From the NCBI RefSeq assembly GCF_020829665.1, contig NZ_JAIVFT010000010.1, forward strand, positions 200,071 through 264,070: 64,000 nucleotides of DNA, in the 5' to 3' direction. Below, in pieces: positions 16,714 to 25,505 of this stretch. The stretch is from Nostoc sp. CHAB 5824. Its GTDB lineage: Bacteria > Cyanobacteriota > Cyanobacteriia > Cyanobacteriales > Nostocaceae. Numbering within the stretch: the stretch's first letter is position 1; each line of letters opens with the position of its first letter. Both the position numbers and the translations under genes were made by a program. Below the pieces are notes generated by a model. It saw only the letters and a list, made by a program, of their open reading frames with translations. It did no database searches and was not told the DNA's origin.

Positions 16714-18894
16714 TTAATCAATCAGGTTTGAGGCTATACCATTTGAGCGTAATGCCATATTCATAAGAATTTTTTGCGAATTAGCTTCTGGAGAATCATC
16801 ATAGGGACGCCGTTGAATGTAAGTGCCATCGGCTTGTAATTCCCAAGCTTGGCGATTATCTGCAAGCATAATTCCCATAATTTCTTGCAAATCTTTGGCA
16901 ATATCAGGGTCTTTGACTGGGGTAATTACTTCCACGCGGCGATCTAAATTGCGGCGCATCCAGTCGGCACTGCCGATATAGATTTCCTCCTGTGTATTGT
17001 TATGAAAATAATAAACCCGAGAGTGTTCTAAAAAGCGACCGACAATGCTGATTATGCGAATGTTTTCACTAATGTCTTTGAGTCCTGGACGCAAACAACA
17101 AACGCCCCGGATAATTAAGTCGATTTGCACTCCGGCGCGGGAAGCTTCATATAAAGTGGCGATAATTTGCGGATCGACTAGGGCATTCATTTTGGCAACA
17201 ATGCGTCCAGAAAATCCATTTTGAACATTTTCGATTTCGCGGTGAATTAGTGCCAAAAAGCGATCGCGCATATTCACAGGTGCAACCAGCAACTCTCGAT
17301 AAGACTTTTGCAGGGAGTATCCTGTCAAGAAATTAAATAAATCTGTGACATCAGCACCCAATTCTTCACGGCAACTAAACAATCCTAAATCTGTATACAG
17401 CCGTGCCGTCTTCTGGTTGTAATTACCAGTACCAATATGTACATAGCGACGCATCCGGTCTTTTTCGCGCCGTACCACCATCACAGTTTTACTATGGGTT
17501 TTTAGCCCTACTAGACCATAGACAACATGAACCCCGACTCTTTCTAGCCGCCTTGCCCAGTAAATATTATTCTCCTCATCAAACCGCGCCTTTAATTCCA
17601 CCAGCACGGATACCTGCTTGCCATTTTCGGCAGCGGCAATTAATGCGTTGACTATGGGCGAGTCGCCAGAAGTCCGGTAAAGAGTCATTTTGATAGCTAA
17701 GACATTCGGATCGTAGGCAGCAGAAGTAATAAAGCGCACTACTGTAGCCGAAAAGGATTGATAGGGATGGTGTACTAGCAAATCCTTTTCCCGAATCAGA
17801 GCAAAAAAGTCTTTTCCTTCGTCCGTCTCCAGCGCATCTGGGTCTAAACTCGGTTCTCTCAACCGTTGCAGGCGCGATGGCACAACAGATTGGCGTGGTG
17901 GATCTTTGAGTTCTGGCAGTGGCAATGCCATAAAATACATCAAATCCCGCAGTCCCAAAAGACCGTCTACTTCGTAAATATCACTATCTGTTAATTCCAA
18001 ATCTTGCAATAAGCGCGATCGCACTATTTCAGGAGTTTGGGACTGAATTTCTAGCCTGACTGGACTTCCACCGAGCCGCCGTTTTCGCAGTTCTTGTTCG
18101 ATCGCTAATAATAAATCATCTGCCTCATCTTCTTCTAAGACCAAATCGGCATCACGGGTAATGCGGAACGGATGATATTCTTGAATGTTCATCCCTGGAA
18201 ATAGAGATTCCAAGTTATGAGCGATCGCTTGTTCTAAAGGTACTCCAGTCCAGTGGGTAGGTTTGTCGTTGTCAACAGTTCCCAACTCAGGCGGTATCGG
18301 TAAAAATCGTGGTAGAACACTAGGAACCTTAACTCTGGCAAAGAATTCTTCTTCGGTGTCTGGGTTTTTCACCACAACAGCCAGATTTAGACTGAGATTG
18401 GAAATGAAAGGAAAAGGATGACTCGGATCAACAGCCAGAGGAGTCAGAACTGGAAAGACTTGTTCCTCAAAATAACTGTTGAGATGAGTCCGCTGTTTTT
18501 GATTCAAATCTATGTAATTCAGGATATGAATGCCATGATTTGCTAGTAGGGGACGAATTACTTGCTCAAAATGTTGATGCTGTTTCTTTACATGAGGAAT
18601 GAGGGTAGACCTAATATCGTCTAACTGTTGTTGTGGTGTGCGACCATCGGGAGTTAATAGGGTAACTTTAGCCTCTACTTGTTGCTTTAAACCAGCAACG
18701 CGCACCATGAAAAACTCATCCAAATTAGAGTTGAAAATTGCCAAAAACTTGAGGCGTTCGAGAAGAGGTGTGCGATCGTCACAGGCTTCATGTAACACCC
18801 TGCCATTAAATTCTAACCAGCTTAACTCTCGGTTAAGATAATATTGTGGATCGCTGAGATTGATGGGGGTAGCGCTTTTCTTAGATTTTGCCAT
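16714..18894 (-). CDS. ppk1: Polyphosphate kinase 1
   Basis: 726-residue PPK1, which reversibly polymerises the ATP gamma-phosphate into polyphosphate. The N-terminal domain (YYLNRELSWLEFNGRVLHEA), the head domain and both phospholipase-D-like C-terminal domains are complete. The autophosphorylated histidine is His486 (YVHIGTGNYNQKTARLYTD), with the second catalytic histidine at His624 (FLEHSRVYYF), followed by the conserved SADWMRRN. Length is normal. It supports phosphate storage and energy buffering. Confidence 0.97.
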   Translation of the reverse strand: MAKSKKSATPINLSDPQYYLNRELSWLEFNGRVLHEACDDRTPLLERLKFLAIFNSNLDEFFMVRVAGLKQQVEAKVTLLTPDGRTPQQQLDDIRSTLIPHVKKQHQHFEQVIRPLLANHGIHILNYIDLNQKQRTHLNSYFEEQVFPVLTPLAVDPSHPFPFISNLSLNLAVVVKNPDTEEEFFARVKVPSVLPRFLPIPPELGTVDNDKPTHWTGVPLEQAIAHNLESLFPGMNIQEYHPFRITRDADLVLEEDEADDLLLAIEQELRKRRLGGSPVRLEIQSQTPEIVRSRLLQDLELTDSDIYEVDGLLGLRDLMYFMALPLPELKDPPRQSVVPSRLQRLREPSLDPDALETDEGKDFFALIREKDLLVHHPYQSFSATVVRFITSAAYDPNVLAIKMTLYRTSGDSPIVNALIAAAENGKQVSVLVELKARFDEENNIYWARRLERVGVHVVYGLVGLKTHSKTVMVVRREKDRMRRYVHIGTGNYNQKTARLYTDLGLFSCREELGADVTDLFNFLTGYSLQKSYRELLVAPVNMRDRFLALIHREIENVQNGFSGRIVAKMNALVDPQIIATLYEASRAGVQIDLIIRGVCCLRPGLKDISENIRIISIVGRFLEHSRVYYFHNNTQEEIYIGSADWMRRNLDRRVEVITPVKDPDIAKDLQEIMGIMLADNRQAWELQADGTYIQRRPYDDSPEANSQKILMNMALRSNGIASNLID

Positions 18895-19110
18895 AATGAC
18901 CTAAGGGCAGGCAGATGGGGCCCATTTAACTGGGGGACAATAAACATAGTAAGTTAAATGGTGCTTGAGCATAACGCTGAGGCGATGTTTAGCTGTACTG
19001 ATTCTCTACCTCGCTACTGGTAAAGAACGGGCATAATGCTTAAATCAAAAATTTCTTTGCATCTCAAAAATAAACTTGTGTAAGCACGAAAGCCAACATT
19101 GACTAATAGG
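18895..19110. other. Gap upstream of ppk1
   Basis: Part of a 1166-bp gene-free stretch (18895-20060). I see no gene or clear motif here. The rest of the stretch holds the repeats listed below, and the last 400 bp serve as the upstream region of the small secreted protein gene. Confidence 0.5.
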
Positions 19111-19265
19111 ACTTACGCAGAAGAGATCCCCCAACCCCCTTAAAAAGGGGGCTTTTCAGATTCCCCCCTTTTTAAGGGGAGCCAGCGCGGTCTTGGGGTC
19201 TCCCCAAGTGGAGCGACTGGCGTGGGTTAGGGGGGATCAAGGTTTCAGGTTTTCACTGCGTAAGT
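19111..19265. mobile_element. 155-bp MITE with ACTTACGCAG ends
   Basis: Perfect 10-bp terminal inverted repeats ACTTACGCAG (19111-19120) and CTGCGTAAGT (19256-19265). The interior is a G/C-run palindromic repeat (CCCCCTTAAAAAGGGGG, then GGGGGGATC) shared with 47627-47702. There is no transposase. The same end sequence occurs at 53557-53729 and around 40021-40130, so a mobilising transposase probably exists elsewhere in the genome. Confidence 0.7.
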
Positions 19266-19302
19266 TCTAACTAAGAAATTTTTTGGTTTTGCGACGCCGA
19301 AT

Positions 19303-19321
19303 AGCCCGTCGTAGACATCGC
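19303..19321 (-). repeat. Partial inverted copy of the CGACGGGCT repeat
   Basis: AGCCCGTCGTAGACATCGC, the complement of part of the repeat at 4846-4874. Confidence 0.65.
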
Positions 19322-19542
19322 CTCCGGCAGATGTTTTGCACCATCGTGTCGCGTCTCTTTCAGAGAAACACTCTAGCCAACCTATAACTCAATACGCTTG
19401 AGTTAAGGCTTAATCCTCCCTAACCCTCCGATAAATTGGAGGGAATTAGAGCAAGCCTTTTAAAGGGGAGCCAGCGCGGGTTGGGGGATCTTCCGGGGCA
19501 AAATATCACTAACACCAAGCGTATTGACCTATAACTAGATTT

Positions 19543-19622
19543 TATAGCCGTTTTCAACTGGTGGAATGGCGTACAGTTGTGCGCCCCTACAAAATATTGC
19601 ATTCACATGAGAACCGCTATAA
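19543..19622. mobile_element. 80-bp relative of the 7815 palindromic element
   Basis: The ends TTATAGCCGTTTTC and GAGAACCGCTATAA pair at 12 of 14 positions and match the ends of 7815-7918. The interior keeps a GCCCCTAC block. It is a degenerate non-autonomous element. Confidence 0.65.
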
Positions 19623-20060
19623 GTCTGGGGATTGAAATCGTTGCCCACAGCATATTACCCATGAAGATGGACTTAAGATTTAGCAAAGATATGACATGAG
19701 CATTTCTGAAAATTTTTGACTGATTATTAAGCGGAGTTTACAGAGAATTATGGTGTTAAAAGCAGTCTAAAACCTTACCTTTATTGCTTTTTTAATTTGG
19801 TTGTCCTAAAGCCGAAATTTGGTAAGCATTGCCACAATTATCATACAGACATTAAGTAAACACAAGCCTTGCTGAATCTCTATTTTTCTTGGAAATTAGC
19901 TGCTACAGTTCAGACCCGCACGAACAATTTCGTCTATTAGTTTTTTTAATTTATGACCGCTGGGATTTTTGTAAACTCAAGTATTATTACTGAAAGCTTT
20001 CTGTGAGGCAATGGTTATATTGAAAACGCAAAGAACAACAACACGAGGAGTTTGTTAATC

Positions 20061-20477
20061 ATGAAAATTTCTGCGATCGTTAAAGGAAGCATCTGCTTGT
20101 TAGGTTTGGTTAGCGTTGGTAACTTCGTTGTAGAACCTGCAGCAGGTCAAGCCGCTGCTCGTGGTGCTGCGACTGTGGTTAGACCATCAGGTTCTTCTCA
20201 AAGTGTGAGTGGTGAGTTAATTGCACCTACTGGCGGATCGTTTAGTGGAGACTTAACAATTACGCCTACTATTACAGGTGCAGGAACAAATCAAGAAACC
20301 ATAAGTAGTCTAGTTGTCAGCCCAGCCACATTTACTGACGCAACCGCAGCAACTGGTAGCGGAAATCCCTTCCTTGATGCAGCAGCAACTGCATTAACTA
20401 ATGCAACCGCAGTAGAAGATCAAGCAGCCATCATTCGTGCTGGTGCAGGTACTAATGGCTTTGGCGGTTTAGAGTAG
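20061..20477 (+). CDS. Small secreted protein, paralogue A
   Basis: 138-residue exported protein; ATG at 20061 sits ten bases after GAGGAG. A signal peptide (GSICLLGLVSVGNF) ends near the AAGQ motif. The mature part is about 110 residues, rich in Ala, Gly, Thr and Ser, probably beta-structured, with the signature ARGAATVVRPSGS, then SGELIAPTGG, NQETISSL and IIRAGAGTNGFGGLE. It is clearly a paralogue of the gene at 21058. Function unknown; surface or matrix location is inferred. A strong stem-loop terminator follows. Confidence 0.8.
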   Translation: MKISAIVKGSICLLGLVSVGNFVVEPAAGQAAARGAATVVRPSGSSQSVSGELIAPTGGSFSGDLTITPTITGAGTNQETISSLVVSPATFTDATAATGSGNPFLDAAATALTNATAVEDQAAIIRAGAGTNGFGGLE

Positions 20478-20550
20478 ATTAAATTTTGGACTTGTAAATA
20501 CTTATCGAATTATTCGTAACTGACAGAACAGTTGAATAAATCAATAGATA

Positions 20551-20600
20551 ATAGGGAAGAGAAATAGCAATGCTATATCTCTTCCCTATATTTATTTTGT
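20551..20600 (+). terminator. Stem-loop terminator of paralogue A gene
   Basis: ATAGGGAAGAGA (20551-20562) pairs perfectly with TCTCTTCCCTAT (20578-20589). The stem continues inward through AATAGC/GCTAT and is followed by ATTTATTTTGT. It lies 74 bp after the stop codon. Confidence 0.8.
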
Positions 20601-21057
20601 AGCTAAGATTACTGACTTCTTAAAGAAGCCGGGAATCTTGTTCTTCCTCTTGTGCCTCGTTCCCAGTCTCCGGCTGGGAATGCCCATTGCGAGGTTCCAC
20701 CCCCATTATTAGCGGCAAAGCTGCAATGAATTTTAAAGTAAATGGATTGAAAGCCTTAGTGGATTGCCATGCTAAAGCACTGCTCATAATCCCTTAACAT
20801 AACTCTAATGATATCAATATAAACCCTGAAACTCCCACTGAATAATGAATAGAGAGCTTGCGTAAAAATACGAAGCCTCAAAATGTCCATCTTTAACAAA
20901 ACCCCTCACAACAAAGGTCTTATATTTTTCTACACTGAAAAAATAAAACTAAGAAAAAAGGTTCTATCTTGACTTCTGCTAGGCGATGCATATTCTGCAA
21001 TGCCAAGCAAAATCTGGGAACGAGCCTAAGGCGAAAAACATGAGGGGTTTATAAGAC
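20601..21057. other. Gap between the secreted paralogues
   Basis: Contains a degenerate copy of the AGATCCCCGACTT hairpin (around 20612-20640) and a GTTCCCAGTCTCCGGCTGGGAATGC repeat block near 20660, cited here in outline. The second half should hold the promoter of the next gene. No gene seen. Confidence 0.5.
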
Positions 21058-21489
21058 ATGAATAGTTTATCTAATAAATTATCGATAGTTCTTCGGGGAA
21101 GTATCTGCTTATTAGGTTTAGTGAGTGTGGGAAATTTTTTAGCTGCGCCAGCAAATGCACAACAAGCCACTGCTCGTGGTGCTGTTACTCTGATTAGACC
21201 TTCTGGTAGTTTTCTGAGTGTGACTGGGGAGTTAATTTTACCTTCCGGCTTCGACTATAGCGCAGGCATCAAAATTGCACCAACTTATGGAGGGATAGCA
21301 GGCTCAAATCAGGAAACCATCACTAGTTTGACTATCACCCCAGGACTAGTTAAAGCTACTACACCCTCTAGCCCCAACTCATTGATTGATGCAGTAACAA
21401 CTTCGCTAAATAATAGTGTTTCCATTGAAGATACAATAACTATAATCCGAGCGGGTGATGGTATTAATAGCTTAGGTGCTTTAGATTAG
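21058..21489 (+). CDS. Small secreted protein, paralogue B
   Basis: 143-residue exported protein paralogous to 20061-20477. The signal peptide core GSICLLGLVSVGNF is identical in both, with cleavage expected after ANA. The mature part repeats the signature: ARGAVTLIRPSGS, TGELILPSG, NQETITSL, IEDTITIIRAGDG and a C-terminal LGALD. A GAGGGG lies about 12 bases before the ATG. Divergence in the middle with conserved ends suggests a fixed fold with a variable surface. Function unknown. It converges with a large outer-membrane-like protein gene. Confidence 0.8.
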   Translation: MNSLSNKLSIVLRGSICLLGLVSVGNFLAAPANAQQATARGAVTLIRPSGSFLSVTGELILPSGFDYSAGIKIAPTYGGIAGSNQETITSLTITPGLVKATTPSSPNSLIDAVTTSLNNSVSIEDTITIIRAGDGINSLGALD

Positions 21490-21841
21490 ACTGATTTTTT
21501 AAATAGAAAGTTTTAGTTCCCCGACTTTTTTCAGAAGCCAGGGATCTTCCAGGTTTTTGTAACAGTCAAATTGTCTTGCTTACCGACATACCGCCAGGAA
21601 ATTTATTTCCTGGCTAATAGTTAAAGTCCACTTAAAGTGGACTTAAATTTTCTCTTCCACAGAAAATAGGCATCTACATTAGTTAAAATCTTGTATCTAG
21701 TCCTCTTGAGAGGACTTTAGCTATTAGCTTCGGAATTGATTCCGAGGCGGGATGACAACGAAGCAAAAGATTTAAAAGATGTTGGTAAGTAAAAGAACTT
21801 CAGTTTGTGGGCTATGTTTTTAGTGCGTTACATTAATACCA
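21490..21841. repeat. Palindrome-rich gap after paralogue B
   Basis: It holds a degenerate CCCCGACTT hairpin (about 21515-21550), an inverted repeat AAGTCCACTT-A-AAGTGGACTT (21624-21644), a palindrome AGTCCTCT-TG-AGAGGACT (21699-21716) and a block repeated inverted at 14693-14790. These could terminate transcription of both converging genes. No gene seen. Confidence 0.65.
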
Positions 21842-24800
21842 TCAAAATCGATAACCACCTTGAAGCTTGATGTCAAATCCATTCTCGCCTGTACCAATTT
21901 GAGTCTCTATAAACACACTATTATCAGGAAAATTGTGCCTCACAATGAGTCCACAATTGAAGCCAGAAACTCGGCTGCTCAAACCCAAATTATTAACACT
22001 ATAATTTTTTAGATAAGCACCAACAGAAATATTTGTGCTAACTTTTTGTAAACCCTGAAATTCAAAGAAAAATTCTTTGCCCATCTCTAAATTTGCCTTC
22101 AAATTTAAACCATGACTAGTACCAAATTCCCCATTGAAAAGACCTAAAAATTCACCATTACTATTATCCTCAATAAAAGCAATGCCAGGAGCTAAGGAAA
22201 AACCAAAATTTCTTTCTTGATGCTGATATAAATAACTTAGAAAAGTCGAAAAAGGATTATTTTTATTAGAAGCGCTATTCCAGTCAATTCTCAAGTAGGG
22301 TACGTGAGTATTAACAGCTACAGGTTTTTTGGCTGAATTTAAGCGTACATCAGTTTTAATATAGTTGAGAAGTATATTAGTATAAATACCTAAAGTTGGT
22401 TCTTCTATTCCTAAATTATTATTGAAAACGCCTGGTGCCGAGTTAGCATCTACATTAAACCACGTTCCTAAATTGGCACTATAGTTAAAATTTCCAGAAG
22501 AACCCGCTGCTAATAATTCAACTGTTGGTAAAGATAAATAACCGTTAAAGTTATTAAAACTAACACCTATTTTGTCAACTCTAGTGAGTTCCATGTAATC
22601 GAATGCTAAATCAGCTGCTCGCACTTGGAGCGGTACTACCGTAGTATCTGCTGAATTAAATTGTTGTACAAATTGTCCCCCTTGAGGGTTTGTCAAAATT
22701 ACTTCTACAGCAGAAGATTCATTAATAGGATTAATGGAAGTATCATTTAAAGGAATTGGAATGCCAATGTATGTCAAAGGCCCAAATTTGTCATTAGAGA
22801 GTCTGAGATCAGAAAAAAAGGTATCACCTTCATCTAAAATAGAAATATTTCTTTCAAGAAACTGAACTGCCCGTTTATGGTTTCCCGTTCTTACTTGCAA
22901 GATGCTGGAGTTATTAGGAGTAACTTGACTAGGAAGCGTGTAAGTTCCCGATACCTGTTCTAGTCCGCTAGCTGCATTAGCATAGGATAAAGTACGATTT
23001 AGCCTGTTATTGATTTGCCTTCTTTGTTCAGCCGTAGCAGATGTATTTAAAGGAGTAAAACCTTCTCCATTCTTAAATTTTTCTCTAGCTTCTTCTAAAC
23101 CTTGTTGAATATTATCGATTTTAATAGATTCAAAAACTCCACCTAATAGCAAACCTAATGTAGAATTAACTGATTGAATAGAATCGATACTAAAATCACT
23201 AAATTTGGTTGTTATTGATAATCCAGGAGCAGAGAAAATATTAGAGTAAGTAGCTTTAATTGCCACTGGATCATATTGAATTAAACTACGATTATGAGGA
23301 TGGCTAACATACAATCTGTGCCAATCAGAACTTTCTTGAGTTTGAGATAGTGTTTCAAATACAGGATCTCTTCTTCCTAAAGATAGCCACTGTAAAGAGT
23401 TAAGATAATGAAAGTCTTTTTCGGATTGAGAGAGAAAAGGATTGACTGCTACATTTAACAAATCAAAGTTATCAAATTTTCCAAGTTGAGCAACCTTAAT
23501 ACCCGGAAAAGAAGAGACAGGAGCACTAAAACCAAAACCTTCTCCCGTTAAGATATCTCCCCAGAAGATGCCAGCAGCTTCTAGGGCACTCTTAGGAATA
23601 ATTTGACCCTCCTGGAGTTGGACATTTCCGCCGTCTAGCAAAGGTTGTACATTTGTTGTTGGAAAGCTTTGGAGAATTTTGGGAGCATTGATAGCATCTA
23701 AAGCTTGGAATAAAGCTTGTCCACCGTCAACACTCAAAGTAGAACCACTACCAATATTGGGTATAGGATTTCTTAGAACTGTGACATTAGGAGCGTTTAA
23801 GTCAATCCCACTATTAATAATAACTCTACCAGCAGGTACACCTTCAGGATTTACTAATTGTCCTGCTATTGAAGTTATAGAAAGATTCTCAGTATCAACC
23901 TCTCCAGTTAAGTTTTGAAAATCTGTAGGTATAGAGAATAGAGATTGCAATCCCCAAAATGCTTGCTGTGAGGTAACATTTTGGGTGATATAAGTATTAT
24001 TTTCTCTTCCTTGATAGAGTATACCTGCTTGATAGCCTTTAGTTTCAACTACGATTCTATTATTATCAATAACCCAATAAAACTGATCAGCTTTAGGAAA
24101 TTTAGCATAAGTAAATTTATCAATAATCTGATTGTCTCCAGAAAATCTTATGCTTAAATCCGTATCTATATAATTTTCGTCTTCATTTGGCTTAAATAAT
24201 TGCGTGGAAAAAGTTAGGTTATCTGTAGGATTAACAATCCAAGGATACTTATTGGCACTAAATGTAAGGGCATCAAGAATTATTTCTTTTTGTTTTCCTT
24301 GTTGTTGCTTTTTTGAACGACGTAGTTTTTCTATTAGTATCTGTTGTGTTGATGTGTATGGTTTAGTTGTATTCGGTTGAGGTTTAGTCTCTTCTTCACC
24401 TTCATCAGGAGGCTTGGTAGGTTCTACTTTATACTCTTCAATTGGGATAACGTCAGCTATGGTAAAGTCAGATAACTGTTTGGTTTTCTGTAAGTTAGAG
24501 TTAGCGTCTTTTAAAGTTTGTTTTAATAAAGCTTTGCTTTGTAAATTATCTCCTTTATCCAGCTTTAACGAACTATTATCACTAAGATTTGCATGATTTT
24601 TTGGTATTAATTCAACTTTAGTAACTTCGGATAACGCTTTGATTTCTTGTAAATAAGAGCTAGCATGTTTTAAATTTTCTTTTGACAAAGCTGTGCTTTG
24701 TAAGTTATTTAATTTATCAAATTTTAGTTTTAGCGAACTATTATCATCAGCATTTATATTATGTTCTAAAACTAAATCAATTTTGGTAATTTCGGATAGG

Positions 24801-25066
24801 TGTTTAGTTTTCTGTAAGTTAGAGCTAGTATCTTCTAAATTTTCTTTTAAAAAAGCTTTGTTTTGTAAATTATTTAACTTATTGTGTTTTAGTTTTAGTG
24901 AACTATTATCACCAGCAATTATATTATTCTCTGCGTTCAAAGTAATATAGTCTTGGCTGTTCATCTGTAAGGCGATCGCAGAAAATTGAACTAGTATTAT
25001 TTTGAATAAAATTGTTGATGATAAAAAGCAGCTTATAATTGTTTTTAGATTTTTTTTAAATCTCAT
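21842..25066 (-). CDS. Large outer-membrane-like protein with N-terminal repeats
   Basis: 1074-residue protein I do not recognise. ATG at 25066 gives a signal-like N-terminus (MRFKKNLKTIISCFLSSTIL). Residues 40-210 contain three imperfect 55-residue repeats (DNSSLKLK--KLNNLQ-KA--KENL). A Pro/Glu/Lys linker and a large soluble region follow. The last 300 residues alternate polar and hydrophobic residues like a beta-barrel, and the chain ends in a terminal Phe (KLQGGYRF), the usual outer-membrane assembly signal. Likely an outer-membrane protein with a periplasmic or surface domain, perhaps serving the two secreted paralogues next door (inference). AT-rich coding. Confidence 0.75.
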   Translation of the reverse strand: MRFKKNLKTIISCFLSSTILFKIILVQFSAIALQMNSQDYITLNAENNIIAGDNSSLKLKHNKLNNLQNKAFLKENLEDTSSNLQKTKHLSEITKIDLVLEHNINADDNSSLKLKFDKLNNLQSTALSKENLKHASSYLQEIKALSEVTKVELIPKNHANLSDNSSLKLDKGDNLQSKALLKQTLKDANSNLQKTKQLSDFTIADVIPIEEYKVEPTKPPDEGEEETKPQPNTTKPYTSTQQILIEKLRRSKKQQQGKQKEIILDALTFSANKYPWIVNPTDNLTFSTQLFKPNEDENYIDTDLSIRFSGDNQIIDKFTYAKFPKADQFYWVIDNNRIVVETKGYQAGILYQGRENNTYITQNVTSQQAFWGLQSLFSIPTDFQNLTGEVDTENLSITSIAGQLVNPEGVPAGRVIINSGIDLNAPNVTVLRNPIPNIGSGSTLSVDGGQALFQALDAINAPKILQSFPTTNVQPLLDGGNVQLQEGQIIPKSALEAAGIFWGDILTGEGFGFSAPVSSFPGIKVAQLGKFDNFDLLNVAVNPFLSQSEKDFHYLNSLQWLSLGRRDPVFETLSQTQESSDWHRLYVSHPHNRSLIQYDPVAIKATYSNIFSAPGLSITTKFSDFSIDSIQSVNSTLGLLLGGVFESIKIDNIQQGLEEAREKFKNGEGFTPLNTSATAEQRRQINNRLNRTLSYANAASGLEQVSGTYTLPSQVTPNNSSILQVRTGNHKRAVQFLERNISILDEGDTFFSDLRLSNDKFGPLTYIGIPIPLNDTSINPINESSAVEVILTNPQGGQFVQQFNSADTTVVPLQVRAADLAFDYMELTRVDKIGVSFNNFNGYLSLPTVELLAAGSSGNFNYSANLGTWFNVDANSAPGVFNNNLGIEEPTLGIYTNILLNYIKTDVRLNSAKKPVAVNTHVPYLRIDWNSASNKNNPFSTFLSYLYQHQERNFGFSLAPGIAFIEDNSNGEFLGLFNGEFGTSHGLNLKANLEMGKEFFFEFQGLQKVSTNISVGAYLKNYSVNNLGLSSRVSGFNCGLIVRHNFPDNSVFIETQIGTGENGFDIKLQGGYRF

Positions 25067-25505
25067 AAGTGAGATTATTACAATTCTTTGATTTGAGTTA
25101 CAGGTTTCCACAATAAAAATATGCTGTTTGGTAGATTCAAGAATAAAAATCAAAATCAATTCCAATTACTGAAGATTTGCTACTATTTTTGTTAGCTGTC
25201 AAAATTAATTTATAAGTATCAAAGATTAGCCATAGTTTTATTTTCAAAACTTAGATTGTTGTGGGTTAATTTGGACATATTTAACAGTGGTTTCGGTTAA
25301 TTTGATATATAGCGAAAGAAAACCAATTTTTGTATTCGGGCTGTAAAGAATAAAATAGGATTAAGCAGATTTACTGCAACAAGAGTGTAATTCTTGGGTA
25401 AAAATTAAACCTCAGCAAAATCACCAGAGCTAAAAAAGTGAGCTAATTTTTAGCCGTAAAAACACGTAATGCGAGAATATTCAGTCAAAAAAGTGGGTAA
25501 AAAAT
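25067..25505. other. Divergent gap before the sensor kinase gene
   Basis: 439 bp, AT-rich, between divergently transcribed genes, so it should contain both promoters. I see no gene or clear palindrome. Confidence 0.5.

Noticed and set aside
19420..19602. 60-codon minus-strand frame
   Set aside because: Falls across dispersed repeat DNA and has no ribosome-binding site.
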